Positions 7,229 to 16,591 of a DNA stretch of 64,000 bases are shown here, piece after piece (the stretch's first letter is position 1; every line of letters begins with the position of its first letter). The position numbers were made by a program, and so were the translations under genes. Below the pieces are notes generated by a model, which was not told the DNA's origin, made no database searches, and saw only the letters and a program-made list of their open reading frames with translations. Source of the DNA: JANPCX01 sp050916095 (GTDB taxonomy: Bacteria > Pseudomonadota > Gammaproteobacteria > Burkholderiales > Burkholderiaceae_C); the NCBI GenBank assembly GCA_050916095.1, contig CP050901.1, positions 1,488,001 through 1,552,000 of the forward strand, in the 5' to 3' direction.

Positions 7229-9417
7229 GCGCCCGTGACAACGACGACGACGAAATCATCGCCGCTGCGCGCGAAGGTTTCCTCGAAGAAGCCCAGGACA
7301 ACCTGCGCCAGTTTGAGGCCGCCCTCTTGGTCATGGAGACCAACCCCGAGGACGCAGAAAACCTCAATGCCGCCTTCCGCGCTGCCCACACCATCAAGGG
7401 GGGGGCGGGCCTTTTTGGCTGCACGGCGGTGGTGGCCTTCACCCACGAAGCAGAAACCTTGCTGGAAGCCTTGCGATCAGGTCAACATCCCTTGACCGAA
7501 CACACGGTGGCCTTGCTGCTGCAAAGCCGCGACATGATAGGCAAGCTGCTGGACGAGGTGAACAGCGGTGAAAACGATCCGGTGGTGGCGTCAGATGCGG
7601 CCACCTTAGGCGGCCAGCTGCGTGCCATCACCAAGGGCGAAGCGCCAGATGCGCCCGCCGCAACGAAGCCTGGCACGACGATGGTTTCAAAGGCAGCGTC
7701 GTCTGAAGACGGCAACTGGCACATCTCTTTGCGTTTCGGTCAAGACGCTTTGCGCAACGGCCTGGACCCCATCTCCTTCATTCGTTACCTGGGCAAACTC
7801 GGCACGGTGCGCGAGTTGGTCACGGTCAGCGACAGCATTCCTGAACTGATGGCCCTGGACGCAGAAGCCTGCCACCTGGGTTTTGAAATCACCTTCCATG
7901 GCGACGTGACACGCGCCGACCTCGACCAGGTGTTTGAGTTTGTGGTGGAAGACTGCAACATCCAAATATTGGCCCCCGATGCCAGCGCGCAAGACTGCGC
8001 TGCACTGCGCGCGCTTCGTGGCACCAGCGATGCCATGCGCGAGCTGATGGACCGCATGGTGCCTGAGCGCGTGGCCGAGTTCAAAGTCAACGAGGCGAGC
8101 GGCGACCATTCGCCGGTGGAACTGGAAGAAATCTCTGCCGAACGCCGTGCGCCCGGCATCGAACGCCGTGCCGGTGCGCGCCGGGGTGACGATGCCAAAT
8201 TCATCCGCGTGCGTGCGGACAAACTGGACCAGCTGGTGGACTTGATCGGTGAACTCGTGATCGCCAGCTCCGGTGCCAAATTGGTGGCGCAGCGTGAAGA
8301 GTCGCCCGATTTCATGGAAATTGCCATGCGGATTGGCGATTTGGTCGAAGGTGCCCGAGACGGTGCCTTGGGCCTGCGCATGGTGCCCATTGGTGAAACC
8401 TTCGGCCGCTTCCAGCGTGTGGTTCGTGACGTGAGCAAGTCACTCGGAAAAGAAGTGGACTTGGAGTTGACCGGTGGCGACACCGAACTCGACAAAGCCA
8501 TGGTTGAAACCATCGCCGATCCGCTGACTCACCTGGTGCGCAACTCGCTGGACCACGGCCTGGAAACCACAGAAGGGCGCATCGCCGCAGGCAAGTCACC
8601 ACGCGGTCGTATTGCACTCAATGCTTACCACGAGGGCGGTCAGATCGTCATCGAGGTGAGTGACGACGGACGCGGTGTGAACCGCGAGAAGGTATTGGCC
8701 AAAGCCAAAGAAAAAGGCTTGGTCGCTGCGGATGCCCAGCCCAGCGACGCTGAAATTGACCAATTGATCTGTGCGCCTGGTTTCTCCACCGCCGACTTCG
8801 TCACCGACATCTCAGGTCGTGGTGTGGGCATGGACGTGGTCAAACGTAATGTGGACTCGCTGCGCGGCACCATGCAAATCGTCAGCAGCCCGGGTTTGGG
8901 AACGACGATTCAAATTCGCTTGCCACTCACGCTGGCCATCATCGACGGCTTCTTGACCCAAGTGGGCAGCGTGCACTATGTGTTGCCGCTGGATGTGATG
9001 GTGGAATGCATTGAAACCCCGGCCTCTTGCAGTGCGTCCAGCACCGACATCAGCGGCGTGTTTGACCTGCGCGGTGAAGTGTTGCCTTATGTGGACATAC
9101 GCCGTGCATTCGGCCATGTGGGTGATGCTCCCGCTCGCCAAAGCATGGTGGTGGTGCGCAGCAACCGCACGAAAGTGGGTTTGCTGGTCGATCGTTTGTT
9201 GGGTGAACACCAAACCGTGATCAAACCCTTGGGGGCGGTGTTCAAACATTTGCAAGGCATTGCGGGCTCCACGATTTTGGGCAGCGGTGAGGTGGGCTTG
9301 ATTTTGGAAGTGCCCACGCTCTTGCAGACCATTTCTCGCCCCACGGCCAACCTGCCTGCTTTCGCCAAGCCGTCCAGCTTGAGTCCACTGACGACCTCTC
9401 GCGTGGCCCACCACTGA
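7225..9417 (+). CDS. cheA: Chemotaxis histidine kinase CheA
   Basis: 730 residues. Domains in order: an Hpt domain with phosphorylated His55 (AFRAAHTIKGGAG); a P2-like alpha/beta region (about 165-255, WHISLRFGQDALRNGLDP) of the type seen in many betaproteobacterial CheA proteins; a dimerisation helix pair (about 330-390, DKLDQLVDLIGELVIASS); a GHKL ATPase with N box HLVRNSLDHG, G1 DDGRGVNREK and G2 GRGVGMDVVK; and a C-terminal CheW-like domain. It autophosphorylates under receptor control and passes phosphate to CheY-like receivers and CheB. All expected catalytic motifs are intact. It overlaps the STAS gene by 4 bp. Confidence 0.98.
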   Translation: MSARDNDDDEIIAAAREGFLEEAQDNLRQFEAALLVMETNPEDAENLNAAFRAAHTIKGGAGLFGCTAVVAFTHEAETLLEALRSGQHPLTEHTVALLLQSRDMIGKLLDEVNSGENDPVVASDAATLGGQLRAITKGEAPDAPAATKPGTTMVSKAASSEDGNWHISLRFGQDALRNGLDPISFIRYLGKLGTVRELVTVSDSIPELMALDAEACHLGFEITFHGDVTRADLDQVFEFVVEDCNIQILAPDASAQDCAALRALRGTSDAMRELMDRMVPERVAEFKVNEASGDHSPVELEEISAERRAPGIERRAGARRGDDAKFIRVRADKLDQLVDLIGELVIASSGAKLVAQREESPDFMEIAMRIGDLVEGARDGALGLRMVPIGETFGRFQRVVRDVSKSLGKEVDLELTGGDTELDKAMVETIADPLTHLVRNSLDHGLETTEGRIAAGKSPRGRIALNAYHEGGQIVIEVSDDGRGVNREKVLAKAKEKGLVAADAQPSDAEIDQLICAPGFSTADFVTDISGRGVGMDVVKRNVDSLRGTMQIVSSPGLGTTIQIRLPLTLAIIDGFLTQVGSVHYVLPLDVMVECIETPASCSASSTDISGVFDLRGEVLPYVDIRRAFGHVGDAPARQSMVVVRSNRTKVGLLVDRLLGEHQTVIKPLGAVFKHLQGIAGSTILGSGEVGLILEVPTLLQTISRPTANLPAFAKPSSLSPLTTSRVAHH

Positions 9418-9464
9418 ACCGCCAGTCAACCACTGCTTTCACCTGATTTTGTTTGGAGACCTCG

Positions 9465-11846
9465 ATGGAACAGACCTTGAACACCGCTGCCCGCGCACCA
9501 CGCATCTTTGCCCCCGTCGCCGGGCTGCTGGGTCGCTTCAAACTCAGCACCAAAGTGGCGGTGATCGCCGTGCTGCTTTTTGTTCCAATGGTGGTTTTGC
9601 TGGTCAGCGTCCTCAAACGCGATGGCGATGCCATTGAATTCACACGCAATGAATTGATAGGCTCGCACCAAATCGATGAAATGCTGGATTTGATTGACGC
9701 CGTGCAAACCCACCGTGGTCAAACCGCCATGCTGTTGCAGGGCCACACGGGTATGCAAGCCCTACGCCAAACCACACGGACTGAACTCAACAAGGTGTTG
9801 GCAGAGGTGGATGCAGCCGTGCAAAGCGCACCCCATTTTGAGATGGACAAAGCCTGGGCCCCGCTGCGCGACGAGGCCAAAGCCCTCACCACCAACCCCG
9901 ATCCCGGTAGTGCAGCAGCGGCGTTTGCGGTTCACACCGATTTGGTCAAGCGCCTGCAAACACTCACGCTGTTAGCGGCGGAGAAGTCGGGTTTGCTGTT
10001 CGATCCCGAGTCCGCAACGTATTTCATGATGGAAGTGGTGTTTGAACGCATGGTGTCGTGGAACGAGGCCATTGCCCAAGTGCGTGGCGTGGGGGCCGGT
10101 GCGCTGACCAAAGGCGAGTGGACGAGCAGCGACCATGCTCGCATGACCTCCGCCCTGAACTCTTTGGCAGAGAATCAGTTGTCAGTGCAGCGCAAGCTGG
10201 ATGGGTTGGAGCGCTCTGGTGAACCCATACCCAAGGGCTGGACAGAGGCGGTTGACGCCGTTGACACCTATGTGAAAGCGGCCAAAGGCTTGATGAAGGA
10301 GGGCAAGCTGCAAGGCGATGCGTTGGCCTACTTTAAACAAGGCACGGACACCATGGAAACTGTGGATGAGTTCCACAACTTGGCTATCTCGCGTTTTGAC
10401 GCCATGCTCAATGAGCGCATTGTCCGAATCAACAATGTGCGAATTTTGGAGGCGGTAGGTGCCGGTTTGGGCGTACTGTTTGCCCTGTACCTTTACTTTG
10501 CCATCCGCAGCTCCATCAACCGGTCCGCCAACAGCATTCAAGCAGCCGCAGCCCGCGTCGCTGAAGGTGATTTGGACTTGCCTGTACATGCTGAGGGCAA
10601 AGACGAGCTGGCCCATGTTGCGGCGGCTTTGGAGAAGGTTCGTGGCAACCTCAAAGCATTGGCCACCGACACATCAGGCCTGGTCGATGCCGCCGTGGAC
10701 GGCCACTTGGACGCACGCGCCGACGCCGCCCAGCACCAAGGCGACTACCGAAAAATTGTGCAAGGCGTGAACGACACCTTGGATGCCATCGTCGGCCCCG
10801 TGAAAGAAGTACAAGGCGTGTTGCAAGGCATGGAGGCCGGCGACTTGACCCAAACCGTGCAAGGCGACTACCGGGGTGCGTTTGCCGACCTCAAGAGTGC
10901 GGTCAACAACACCGTCAACCGTTTGGCGCAAACCATGGGTGAGGTGAACGCGGCAGCCGAGCAGTTGAATTCCGCTGCGTCGCAGGTGTCCACCACCTCG
11001 CAGTCCTTGTCGCAGTCGGCCTCTGAGCAAGCCGCCAGTGTGGAGCAAACCAGCGCCTCGTTGCAGCAGATGGCCGCCTCGGTGAAACAAAACAGCGAAA
11101 ACGCCAACGTGACCGACGGCATGGCCAGCAAAGCCAGTAAAGAAGCCGGCGAAGGCGGCCAAGCCGTGAGCCAGACGGTGGACGCGATGAAGTCCATCGC
11201 CAGCAAAATTTCCATCATTGACGACATCGCTTACCAAACCAATTTGCTCGCCCTGAACGCAGCGATTGAAGCCGCACGGGCTGGTGAACACGGCAAAGGT
11301 TTTGCGGTGGTGGCGGCAGAGGTGCGCAAACTCGCAGAACGCAGCCAAGTGGCAGCGCAAGAGATTGGCAACCTGGCGGGCTCCAGCGTGCAAATGGCTG
11401 AGAAGGCTGGCAACTTGCTGAGTCAAATGGTGCCGTCCATTTCCAAGACCTCCGAGCTGGTGCAAGAGATTGCAGCGGCCTCGGGCGAGCAGTCTGACGG
11501 TGTGAGCCAAATCACCAGCGCCATGGGCCACCTCAACACCTCCACACAGCAAAACGCATCGGCCAGCGAACAGCTCTCTGCCACGGCGGAGGAAATGTCA
11601 GCTCAGGCGGCGCAGCTGCAAGAGTTGATGTCCTTCTTCCAGGTAGAGGCCGGTGGTCGCAAGCCTGCGGCTGCACCAGCCCGGACATCAAAAGTTGCCG
11701 TTGCGCCCAAAAGTGGTTTATCCAGCCGTGGCAAGGGCGACGATTTTGAAACCGGCGTGATCGGGGGCAGTGGAGGCTTGCCTTGGGCGGCCAAAGGCAA
11801 GGCTTCCAACGCGCAGATAGACGAAACCAGCTTTGGCCATTTTTAA
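9465..11846 (+). CDS. Methyl-accepting chemotaxis protein, poly-HAMP (first of three)
   Basis: 793 residues. Membrane segments lie at about 27-46 and 325-345, bounding an all-helical periplasmic sensor of about 280 residues with a HRGQTAMLLQG stretch. After the second membrane segment come a HAMP domain and two further HAMP-like units (around SGLVDAAVDGHLDARAD and MEAGDLTQTVQGDY), then a long signalling coiled coil with tip IAYQTNLLALNAAIEAARAG. The C-terminus ends in SFGHF, which fits the aromatic pentapeptide pattern of CheR/CheB tethers. ATG at 9465 has a GGAG site 6 bp upstream; an in-frame TTG at 9453 is less likely. The downstream half is nearly identical to the next two receptors. The ligand is unknown. 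Confidence 0.95.
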   Translation: MEQTLNTAARAPRIFAPVAGLLGRFKLSTKVAVIAVLLFVPMVVLLVSVLKRDGDAIEFTRNELIGSHQIDEMLDLIDAVQTHRGQTAMLLQGHTGMQALRQTTRTELNKVLAEVDAAVQSAPHFEMDKAWAPLRDEAKALTTNPDPGSAAAAFAVHTDLVKRLQTLTLLAAEKSGLLFDPESATYFMMEVVFERMVSWNEAIAQVRGVGAGALTKGEWTSSDHARMTSALNSLAENQLSVQRKLDGLERSGEPIPKGWTEAVDAVDTYVKAAKGLMKEGKLQGDALAYFKQGTDTMETVDEFHNLAISRFDAMLNERIVRINNVRILEAVGAGLGVLFALYLYFAIRSSINRSANSIQAAAARVAEGDLDLPVHAEGKDELAHVAAALEKVRGNLKALATDTSGLVDAAVDGHLDARADAAQHQGDYRKIVQGVNDTLDAIVGPVKEVQGVLQGMEAGDLTQTVQGDYRGAFADLKSAVNNTVNRLAQTMGEVNAAAEQLNSAASQVSTTSQSLSQSASEQAASVEQTSASLQQMAASVKQNSENANVTDGMASKASKEAGEGGQAVSQTVDAMKSIASKISIIDDIAYQTNLLALNAAIEAARAGEHGKGFAVVAAEVRKLAERSQVAAQEIGNLAGSSVQMAEKAGNLLSQMVPSISKTSELVQEIAAASGEQSDGVSQITSAMGHLNTSTQQNASASEQLSATAEEMSAQAAQLQELMSFFQVEAGGRKPAAAPARTSKVAVAPKSGLSSRGKGDDFETGVIGGSGGLPWAAKGKASNAQIDETSFGHF

Positions 11847-11876
11847 GTTCATCACCACCTTCAACGTGAGTTCATC

Positions 11877-13832
11877 ATGACCATCACCCAACGTTTTTAC
11901 CTTCTGATCGCTGCCGCCGCGCTGGGTTTGGTGGGGCTGTCCGGCTTCAGCATTTACCAAACCAGCCGAGTTTTTGCGACGACCAACTTCACCAATGAAA
12001 ACACGGTGCCGGCCATGGTGGCGCTCAACGACGCCGTACTTGCCCTGGGAAGGCTCAGGCCGTGGCTTTACAGGACGACGCATCCCATGGACCAAGCGGC
12101 TGCCGAGAAACATCAAGCGGGTTACACGAAAGCAGTGGAACAACTGGACAAAGCCTTCAAGGACTACGAAGTCACCCTGGTGGATGACAAAGACAAAGCA
12201 CTCTTTGCCGACGACATCGCTGCGCGTGATGGTTATGTGGGTTTGGCCAAAAACCTGATTGAACTGCAACAGGCTGGAAAGAAGGATGCTGTGCTGGAGT
12301 TGTTGCAAACGAAAGAAAGCAGCACATCCAAAAAACTATATGACGCTTTGCACGCACACACCCTGTACAACGTGACGCTGGGCAAGGACGCTGCCAATCA
12401 TGCCCTCGCCACCAAAGCATTGGCCGAAAAGGTTCTGATGGCGAGTGGTTCAGCCTTGATTATCGGCATGGTGGCCATGGGTTGGTTGATTGCACGCAGT
12501 GTGCGACGGTCCTCTAGCGCGGTCATTGCCACCAGCCAGGCGGTGGCGGCTGGGGATCTGAGCGTGTCATGTGCTGTCTCGGGTAAAGATGAGTTTTCTC
12601 AAATTGCTGCATCGTTTGAGCAAGTGCGCAGCAGTTTGCAACGCCTGGTGCAAGACGCGGGGACTCTGGCCGAATCAGCGGGTGCGGGTCAACTGGATGC
12701 CCGCGTGGATGTCACCCGCCATGCTGGCGAATACCGCCGCGTTGTCGATGGCATGAACCACCTGGTAGATGCAGTAGCTTCTCCCATCAATGAGGTTCAA
12801 GAGGTGATGGCCGGTCTGGAGTCGGGCGACCTGACCCAAACCGTCACTGGCGATTACGAAGGCAGTTTCTCCGAATTGAAGAATGCGGTGAACAACACGG
12901 TAGCGCGCTTGGCGCAAACGATGGGTGAGGTGAACGCGGCAGCCGAGCAGTTGAATTCCGCTGCTGCCCAGGTGTCCACCACCTCGCAGTCCTTGTCGCA
13001 GTCGGCCTCTGAACAAGCCGCGAGTGTTGAGCAAACCAGCGCCTCGTTGCAGCAAATGGCCGCCTCGGTGAAACAAAACAGCGAAAACGCCAACGTCACC
13101 GATGGCATGGCTACCAAAGCCAGCAAAGAAGCGGGCGAAGGTGGACTGGCTGTGAGCCAGACGGTGGACGCGATGAAGTCCATCGCCAGCAAGATTTCCA
13201 TCATTGACGACATCGCTTACCAAACCAATTTGCTCGCCTTGAACGCAGCGATTGAAGCCGCACGGGCTGGTGAACACGGCAAAGGTTTTGCGGTGGTGGC
13301 CGCTGAGGTGCGCAAACTCGCAGAACGCAGCCAAGTGGCCGCGCAAGAAATTGGCAACCTGGCAGGCTCCAGCGTGCAAATGGCTGAAAAGGCCGGCAAG
13401 TTGTTGACGGACATGGTGCCGTCCATTTCCAAGACCTCGGAGCTGGTGCAGGAGATTGCAGCGGCCTCGGGCGAGCAGTCCGACGGCGTGAGCCAAATCA
13501 CCAGTGCCATGGGCCACCTCAACACGTCCACACAACAAAACGCATCGGCCAGCGAACAGCTCTCGGCGACCGCTGAAGAAATGTCGGCCCAAGCGGCGCA
13601 GCTGCAAGAGTTGATGTCCTTCTTCCAGGTAGAGGCCGGTGGTCGCAAGCCTGCGGCTGCACCAGCCCGAACATCAAAAGTTGCCGTGGCGGCCAAAAGT
13701 GGTTTATCCAGCCGTGGCAAGGGCGACGATTTTGAAACCGGCGTGATCGGGGGCAGTGGAGGCTTGCCTTGGGCGGCCAAGGGCAAAGGCTCTCACGAGT
13801 CGATTGATGAAGCCAGCTTTGGCCGCTTTTGA
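11877..13832 (+). CDS. Methyl-accepting chemotaxis protein, poly-HAMP (second of three)
   Basis: 651 residues. Membrane segments at about 8-27 and 187-208 bound a four-helix-bundle-type periplasmic sensor (about 28-186). A HAMP domain, extra HAMP-like units and the same signalling domain as its neighbours follow, with tip IAYQTNLLALNAAIEAARAG. It ends in SFGRF, again an aromatic pentapeptide tail preceded by a flexible linker with the conserved KGDDFETGVIGGSGGLPW. From about 12905 onward the DNA is almost identical to the first receptor, while the sensor halves are unrelated, as expected for duplication with sensor swapping or for gene conversion of the signalling half. A family A palindrome follows the stop. 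Confidence 0.95.
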   Translation: MTITQRFYLLIAAAALGLVGLSGFSIYQTSRVFATTNFTNENTVPAMVALNDAVLALGRLRPWLYRTTHPMDQAAAEKHQAGYTKAVEQLDKAFKDYEVTLVDDKDKALFADDIAARDGYVGLAKNLIELQQAGKKDAVLELLQTKESSTSKKLYDALHAHTLYNVTLGKDAANHALATKALAEKVLMASGSALIIGMVAMGWLIARSVRRSSSAVIATSQAVAAGDLSVSCAVSGKDEFSQIAASFEQVRSSLQRLVQDAGTLAESAGAGQLDARVDVTRHAGEYRRVVDGMNHLVDAVASPINEVQEVMAGLESGDLTQTVTGDYEGSFSELKNAVNNTVARLAQTMGEVNAAAEQLNSAAAQVSTTSQSLSQSASEQAASVEQTSASLQQMAASVKQNSENANVTDGMATKASKEAGEGGLAVSQTVDAMKSIASKISIIDDIAYQTNLLALNAAIEAARAGEHGKGFAVVAAEVRKLAERSQVAAQEIGNLAGSSVQMAEKAGKLLTDMVPSISKTSELVQEIAAASGEQSDGVSQITSAMGHLNTSTQQNASASEQLSATAEEMSAQAAQLQELMSFFQVEAGGRKPAAAPARTSKVAVAAKSGLSSRGKGDDFETGVIGGSGGLPWAAKGKGSHESIDEASFGRF

Positions 13833-13840
13833 GTCTTCTA

Positions 13841-13976
13841 TTGAGGTTGACATAAATTGCGACACCACACACCGTTCGGGCTGAGCCTGTCGAAGCCAGC
13901 GCGTGCCTCGGTGCAGGCCCTTCGACAGGCTCAGGGCGAACGGGCTGGAGGTTGTCGCGAATAAGGTAAACATCAA
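13841..13976. repeat. Palindromic intergenic repeat, family A (complete copy)
   Basis: This copy shows the whole element. An outer arm beginning TTGAGGTTGACATAAATTGC pairs with the end GCGAATAAGGTAAACATCAA, and the inner arms are the usual CGTTCGGGCTGAGCC / GGCTCAGGGCGAACGG pair. It begins 8 bp after the stop codon of the second receptor. The symmetry over about 55 bp per side suggests a mobile palindromic unit rather than a simple terminator. Confidence 0.85.
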
Positions 13977-14024
13977 TAGTCTGTTCTCTCCGATGTACAA
14001 AGATTTGCAACAAGGATCATGACC

Positions 14025-16004
14025 ATGAACTTCATCTCCAACATGAAAATTGGCAGCCGTTTGGGCCTCGCATTCGCTCTCGTTCTCTGTCTGTTGGTGG
14101 CTGTGGCCGGTTTTGGGCTCAACGCTGTTACCCAGGCAGAAAAAACTCTTGAAAGCATCCTGCAAGACGATGTCAAGAAGTTGACCCTGGTGAACAGCTT
14201 GGCAGAGGAGGTGCATGTCGTCGCCCGCGTGATCCGCACGGTGGTGCTGTTGGATGACGCCGCAGCAAAACCGGCTGAAGTGGCCAAGATCGAAGCCGCA
14301 CGCACCGCCTACAACACCAGCCGCGAGGCACTGCAGAAGCTGCCGAGCTCGCCAGCTGGCTCGGCCTTTCTGGAGAAGATCGACGCCGCGGCCAGCCAAG
14401 CGCGGGCTGTCAACAATGACATCCTCAAACTGGCAGCGGAGAACAAAGACGATGAGGCGGTTGATTTGTTGCTCAAGCACGCTGCCCCGAAAGTGGCTGC
14501 ATGGCAAACACTTCTGCACGAATTTGCCGAGCTGCAGCAAAAGGACATGAAGGCAGCCGAAGAAGTCTTAAAACTGGCTGACCAGCGCACCATGCTGCTG
14601 CTGTATTTGTTGACCGGATCTGCCATCGTCCTGGGTGCAGGAACAGCCTGGATGATCACACGCAGCATCACAAAGCCGATGGCACGCGCGATCGAGCTTG
14701 CCAGCTGTATCCGTGATGGAGACCTCAGCTCCAAAGTAGAAGTTGCCGGGCGCGACGAAATTGCCCAGCTTTTGTCCGCCATGCGCAATATGCAGAGCGC
14801 TATCGCCAAGGTGGCATCCGACATTTCCGGCCTGGTAGATGCTGCTGTGGACGGGCGATTAGATGCGCGCGCTGACGCCGCCCAGCATCAGGGCGAGTAC
14901 CGCAAGATCGTGCATGGCGTGAACGACACCCTGGACGCCATCTTGGGCCCCATCAAAGAAGTGCAAGGTGTGATGCAGGGCATGCAAGAGGGCGATCTCA
15001 CCCAAACCGTGCAAGGTGACTACCGTGGTGCATTTGCCGACCTGAAGAACGCGGTGAACAGCACCGTCTCGCGTTTGGCGCAAACCATGTCGGATGTCAA
15101 CGCGGCGGCCGAGCAACTCAATTCAGCGGCTGCCCAGGTGTCTACCACCTCGCAGTCCTTGTCGCAATCGGCCTCCGAACAAGCGGCCAGCGTGGAACAA
15201 ACCAGTGCGTCTTTGCAGCAGATGGCGGCCTCGGTCAAACAAAACAGCGAAAACGCCAATGTGACCGACGGCATGGCCAACAAAGCCAGCAAAGAAGCAG
15301 GCGAGGGTGGCCAGGCTGTGAGCCAGACGGTGGATGCCATGAAGTCCATCGCCAGCAAGATCTCCATCATTGATGACATTGCCTACCAGACCAATCTGCT
15401 GGCATTGAATGCGGCCATCGAAGCGGCCCGTGCGGGTGAGCATGGCAAAGGTTTTGCCGTGGTGGCCGCTGAGGTTCGCAAACTGGCTGAACGCAGCCAA
15501 GTGGCGGCGCAAGAGATTGGCACCCTCGCTGGCTCCAGCGTGCAACTGGCGGAGAAAGCCGGCAAGCTGCTGACCGACATGGTGCCGTCGATTTCCAAGA
15601 CCTCCGAGCTGGTGCAAGAAATTGCAGCCGCCTCGGGCGAGCAGTCCGATGGTGTGAGCCAGATCAACAGCGCCATCGGGCACCTGAACACCTCCACGCA
15701 ACAAAACGCATCGGCCAGTGAAGAGCTCTCGGCGACGGCAGAAGAAATGTCGGCCCAGGCAGCGCAGTTGCAAGAGTTGATGTCCTTCTTCCAGGTGGAG
15801 GCTGGTGGACACCGGGCCGCTCCTGCACGCGCCTCCAAAACAATGGCAGCCCCAAAACGCACAGCCGCCAGCCGCAGCAAGGGGGATGATTTTGAGACCG
15901 GTGTGATTGGCGGCAGCAGCGGGTTGCCCTGGTCAGCCAAAGCGCCTTCTGGTCTCGCCAAACCCAGCCACACCGTCGACGAAGACAGTTTCAGTCGTTT
16001 CTAA
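14025..16004 (+). CDS. Methyl-accepting chemotaxis protein, poly-HAMP (third of three)
   Basis: 659 residues. The start MNFISNMKIGSRLGLAFAL is typical of Tar/Tsr-like receptors; membrane segments are at about 11-32 and 190-212, with a four-helix-bundle sensor between them. HAMP and HAMP-like units follow, then the signalling coiled coil with tip IAYQTNLLALNAAIEAARAG and a flexible tail ending SFSRF. ATG at 14025 is chosen over ATG at 14019 because the AAGGA site (14012-14016) is then 8 bp away instead of 2. The signalling half is very similar to the two preceding receptors but more diverged at synonymous positions. cheW starts 10 bp downstream. Confidence 0.95.
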   Translation: MNFISNMKIGSRLGLAFALVLCLLVAVAGFGLNAVTQAEKTLESILQDDVKKLTLVNSLAEEVHVVARVIRTVVLLDDAAAKPAEVAKIEAARTAYNTSREALQKLPSSPAGSAFLEKIDAAASQARAVNNDILKLAAENKDDEAVDLLLKHAAPKVAAWQTLLHEFAELQQKDMKAAEEVLKLADQRTMLLLYLLTGSAIVLGAGTAWMITRSITKPMARAIELASCIRDGDLSSKVEVAGRDEIAQLLSAMRNMQSAIAKVASDISGLVDAAVDGRLDARADAAQHQGEYRKIVHGVNDTLDAILGPIKEVQGVMQGMQEGDLTQTVQGDYRGAFADLKNAVNSTVSRLAQTMSDVNAAAEQLNSAAAQVSTTSQSLSQSASEQAASVEQTSASLQQMAASVKQNSENANVTDGMANKASKEAGEGGQAVSQTVDAMKSIASKISIIDDIAYQTNLLALNAAIEAARAGEHGKGFAVVAAEVRKLAERSQVAAQEIGTLAGSSVQLAEKAGKLLTDMVPSISKTSELVQEIAAASGEQSDGVSQINSAIGHLNTSTQQNASASEELSATAEEMSAQAAQLQELMSFFQVEAGGHRAAPARASKTMAAPKRTAASRSKGDDFETGVIGGSSGLPWSAKAPSGLAKPSHTVDEDSFSRF

Positions 16005-16014
16005 GGAACTCACC

Positions 16015-16566
16015 ATGAACGAGTTGGCTCCTCCCCCTACATTGGCCGCTTCGTCGTCGCCGCTGACGGCGTTGGCCGAGCAGCAGTTGCTGTGTTTTGT
16101 TCTTGGCGACCGAGGTTACGCCGTCGGCATCGATGTGGTTCGAGAAATTCTCAAAGCCGTGCCCACCACCGAGTTGCCTCGCATGCCGCGTTTTGTACGT
16201 GGTGTGATGAACCTGCGCGGCGCGGTGGTTCCGGTGATTGACCTCTCGGCACGTTTGGGCCTGGGCCTGATGGGCGTGGACAGGCGCACCTGCATCATCA
16301 TCGTGGAGCTGCCTGTGGGCAACGGTCCCGATGCCTTGTTGCACAAATTGGGTGTGATGGTGGACTCGGTCAACGAAGTGATCGACGCGGGTGCCGCCCA
16401 GATTGAAGCTGTGCCGCAATTGGGCACCCATATTCCGCCCGAGTTCATCAGCGGCATGGCACGCATACGTGGTGAGTTTTTGCCGGTGCTGGCCATGGAC
16501 CGTGTGCTGGACTCTGACGATTTGGCCCATTTGATTGGCCAGCAACCCACGGTGACGGTGCGGTAA
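16015..16566 (+). CDS. cheW: Chemotaxis coupling protein CheW
   Basis: 183 residues, one CheW domain preceded by about 22 extra residues. It links the CheA C-terminal domain to receptor tips in the signalling array. Family landmarks are LCFVLGDRGYAVGIDVVREI, the NLRG motif (RGVMNLRGAVVPVIDLSARL) and the C-terminal GMARIRGEFLPVLAMDRVL. A TAAGGA site lies 8 bp before the ATG. It sits between the receptors and cheR in the same operon, matching its role in array assembly. The product is slightly longer than E. coli CheW because of the N-terminal extension and an inserted loop around the PVGNGPDALLHK stretch. Confidence 0.97.
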   Translation: MNELAPPPTLAASSSPLTALAEQQLLCFVLGDRGYAVGIDVVREILKAVPTTELPRMPRFVRGVMNLRGAVVPVIDLSARLGLGLMGVDRRTCIIIVELPVGNGPDALLHKLGVMVDSVNEVIDAGAAQIEAVPQLGTHIPPEFISGMARIRGEFLPVLAMDRVLDSDDLAHLIGQQPTVTVR

Positions 16567-16591
16567 AGCGTCCGACCTCAAAGAGAACCAC

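Noticed and set aside
10674..11552. Minus-strand open frame of 292 codons within the first receptor (and similar ones in the second and third)
   Set aside because: These mirror the near-identical signalling domains and recur for that reason; they contain no recognised motif.
13964..14000. Possible sigma-28 site before the third receptor (TAAA ... TCCGATGT)
   Set aside because: The spacer is about 3 bp too long, and the TAAA lies in the outer arm of a palindromic repeat.
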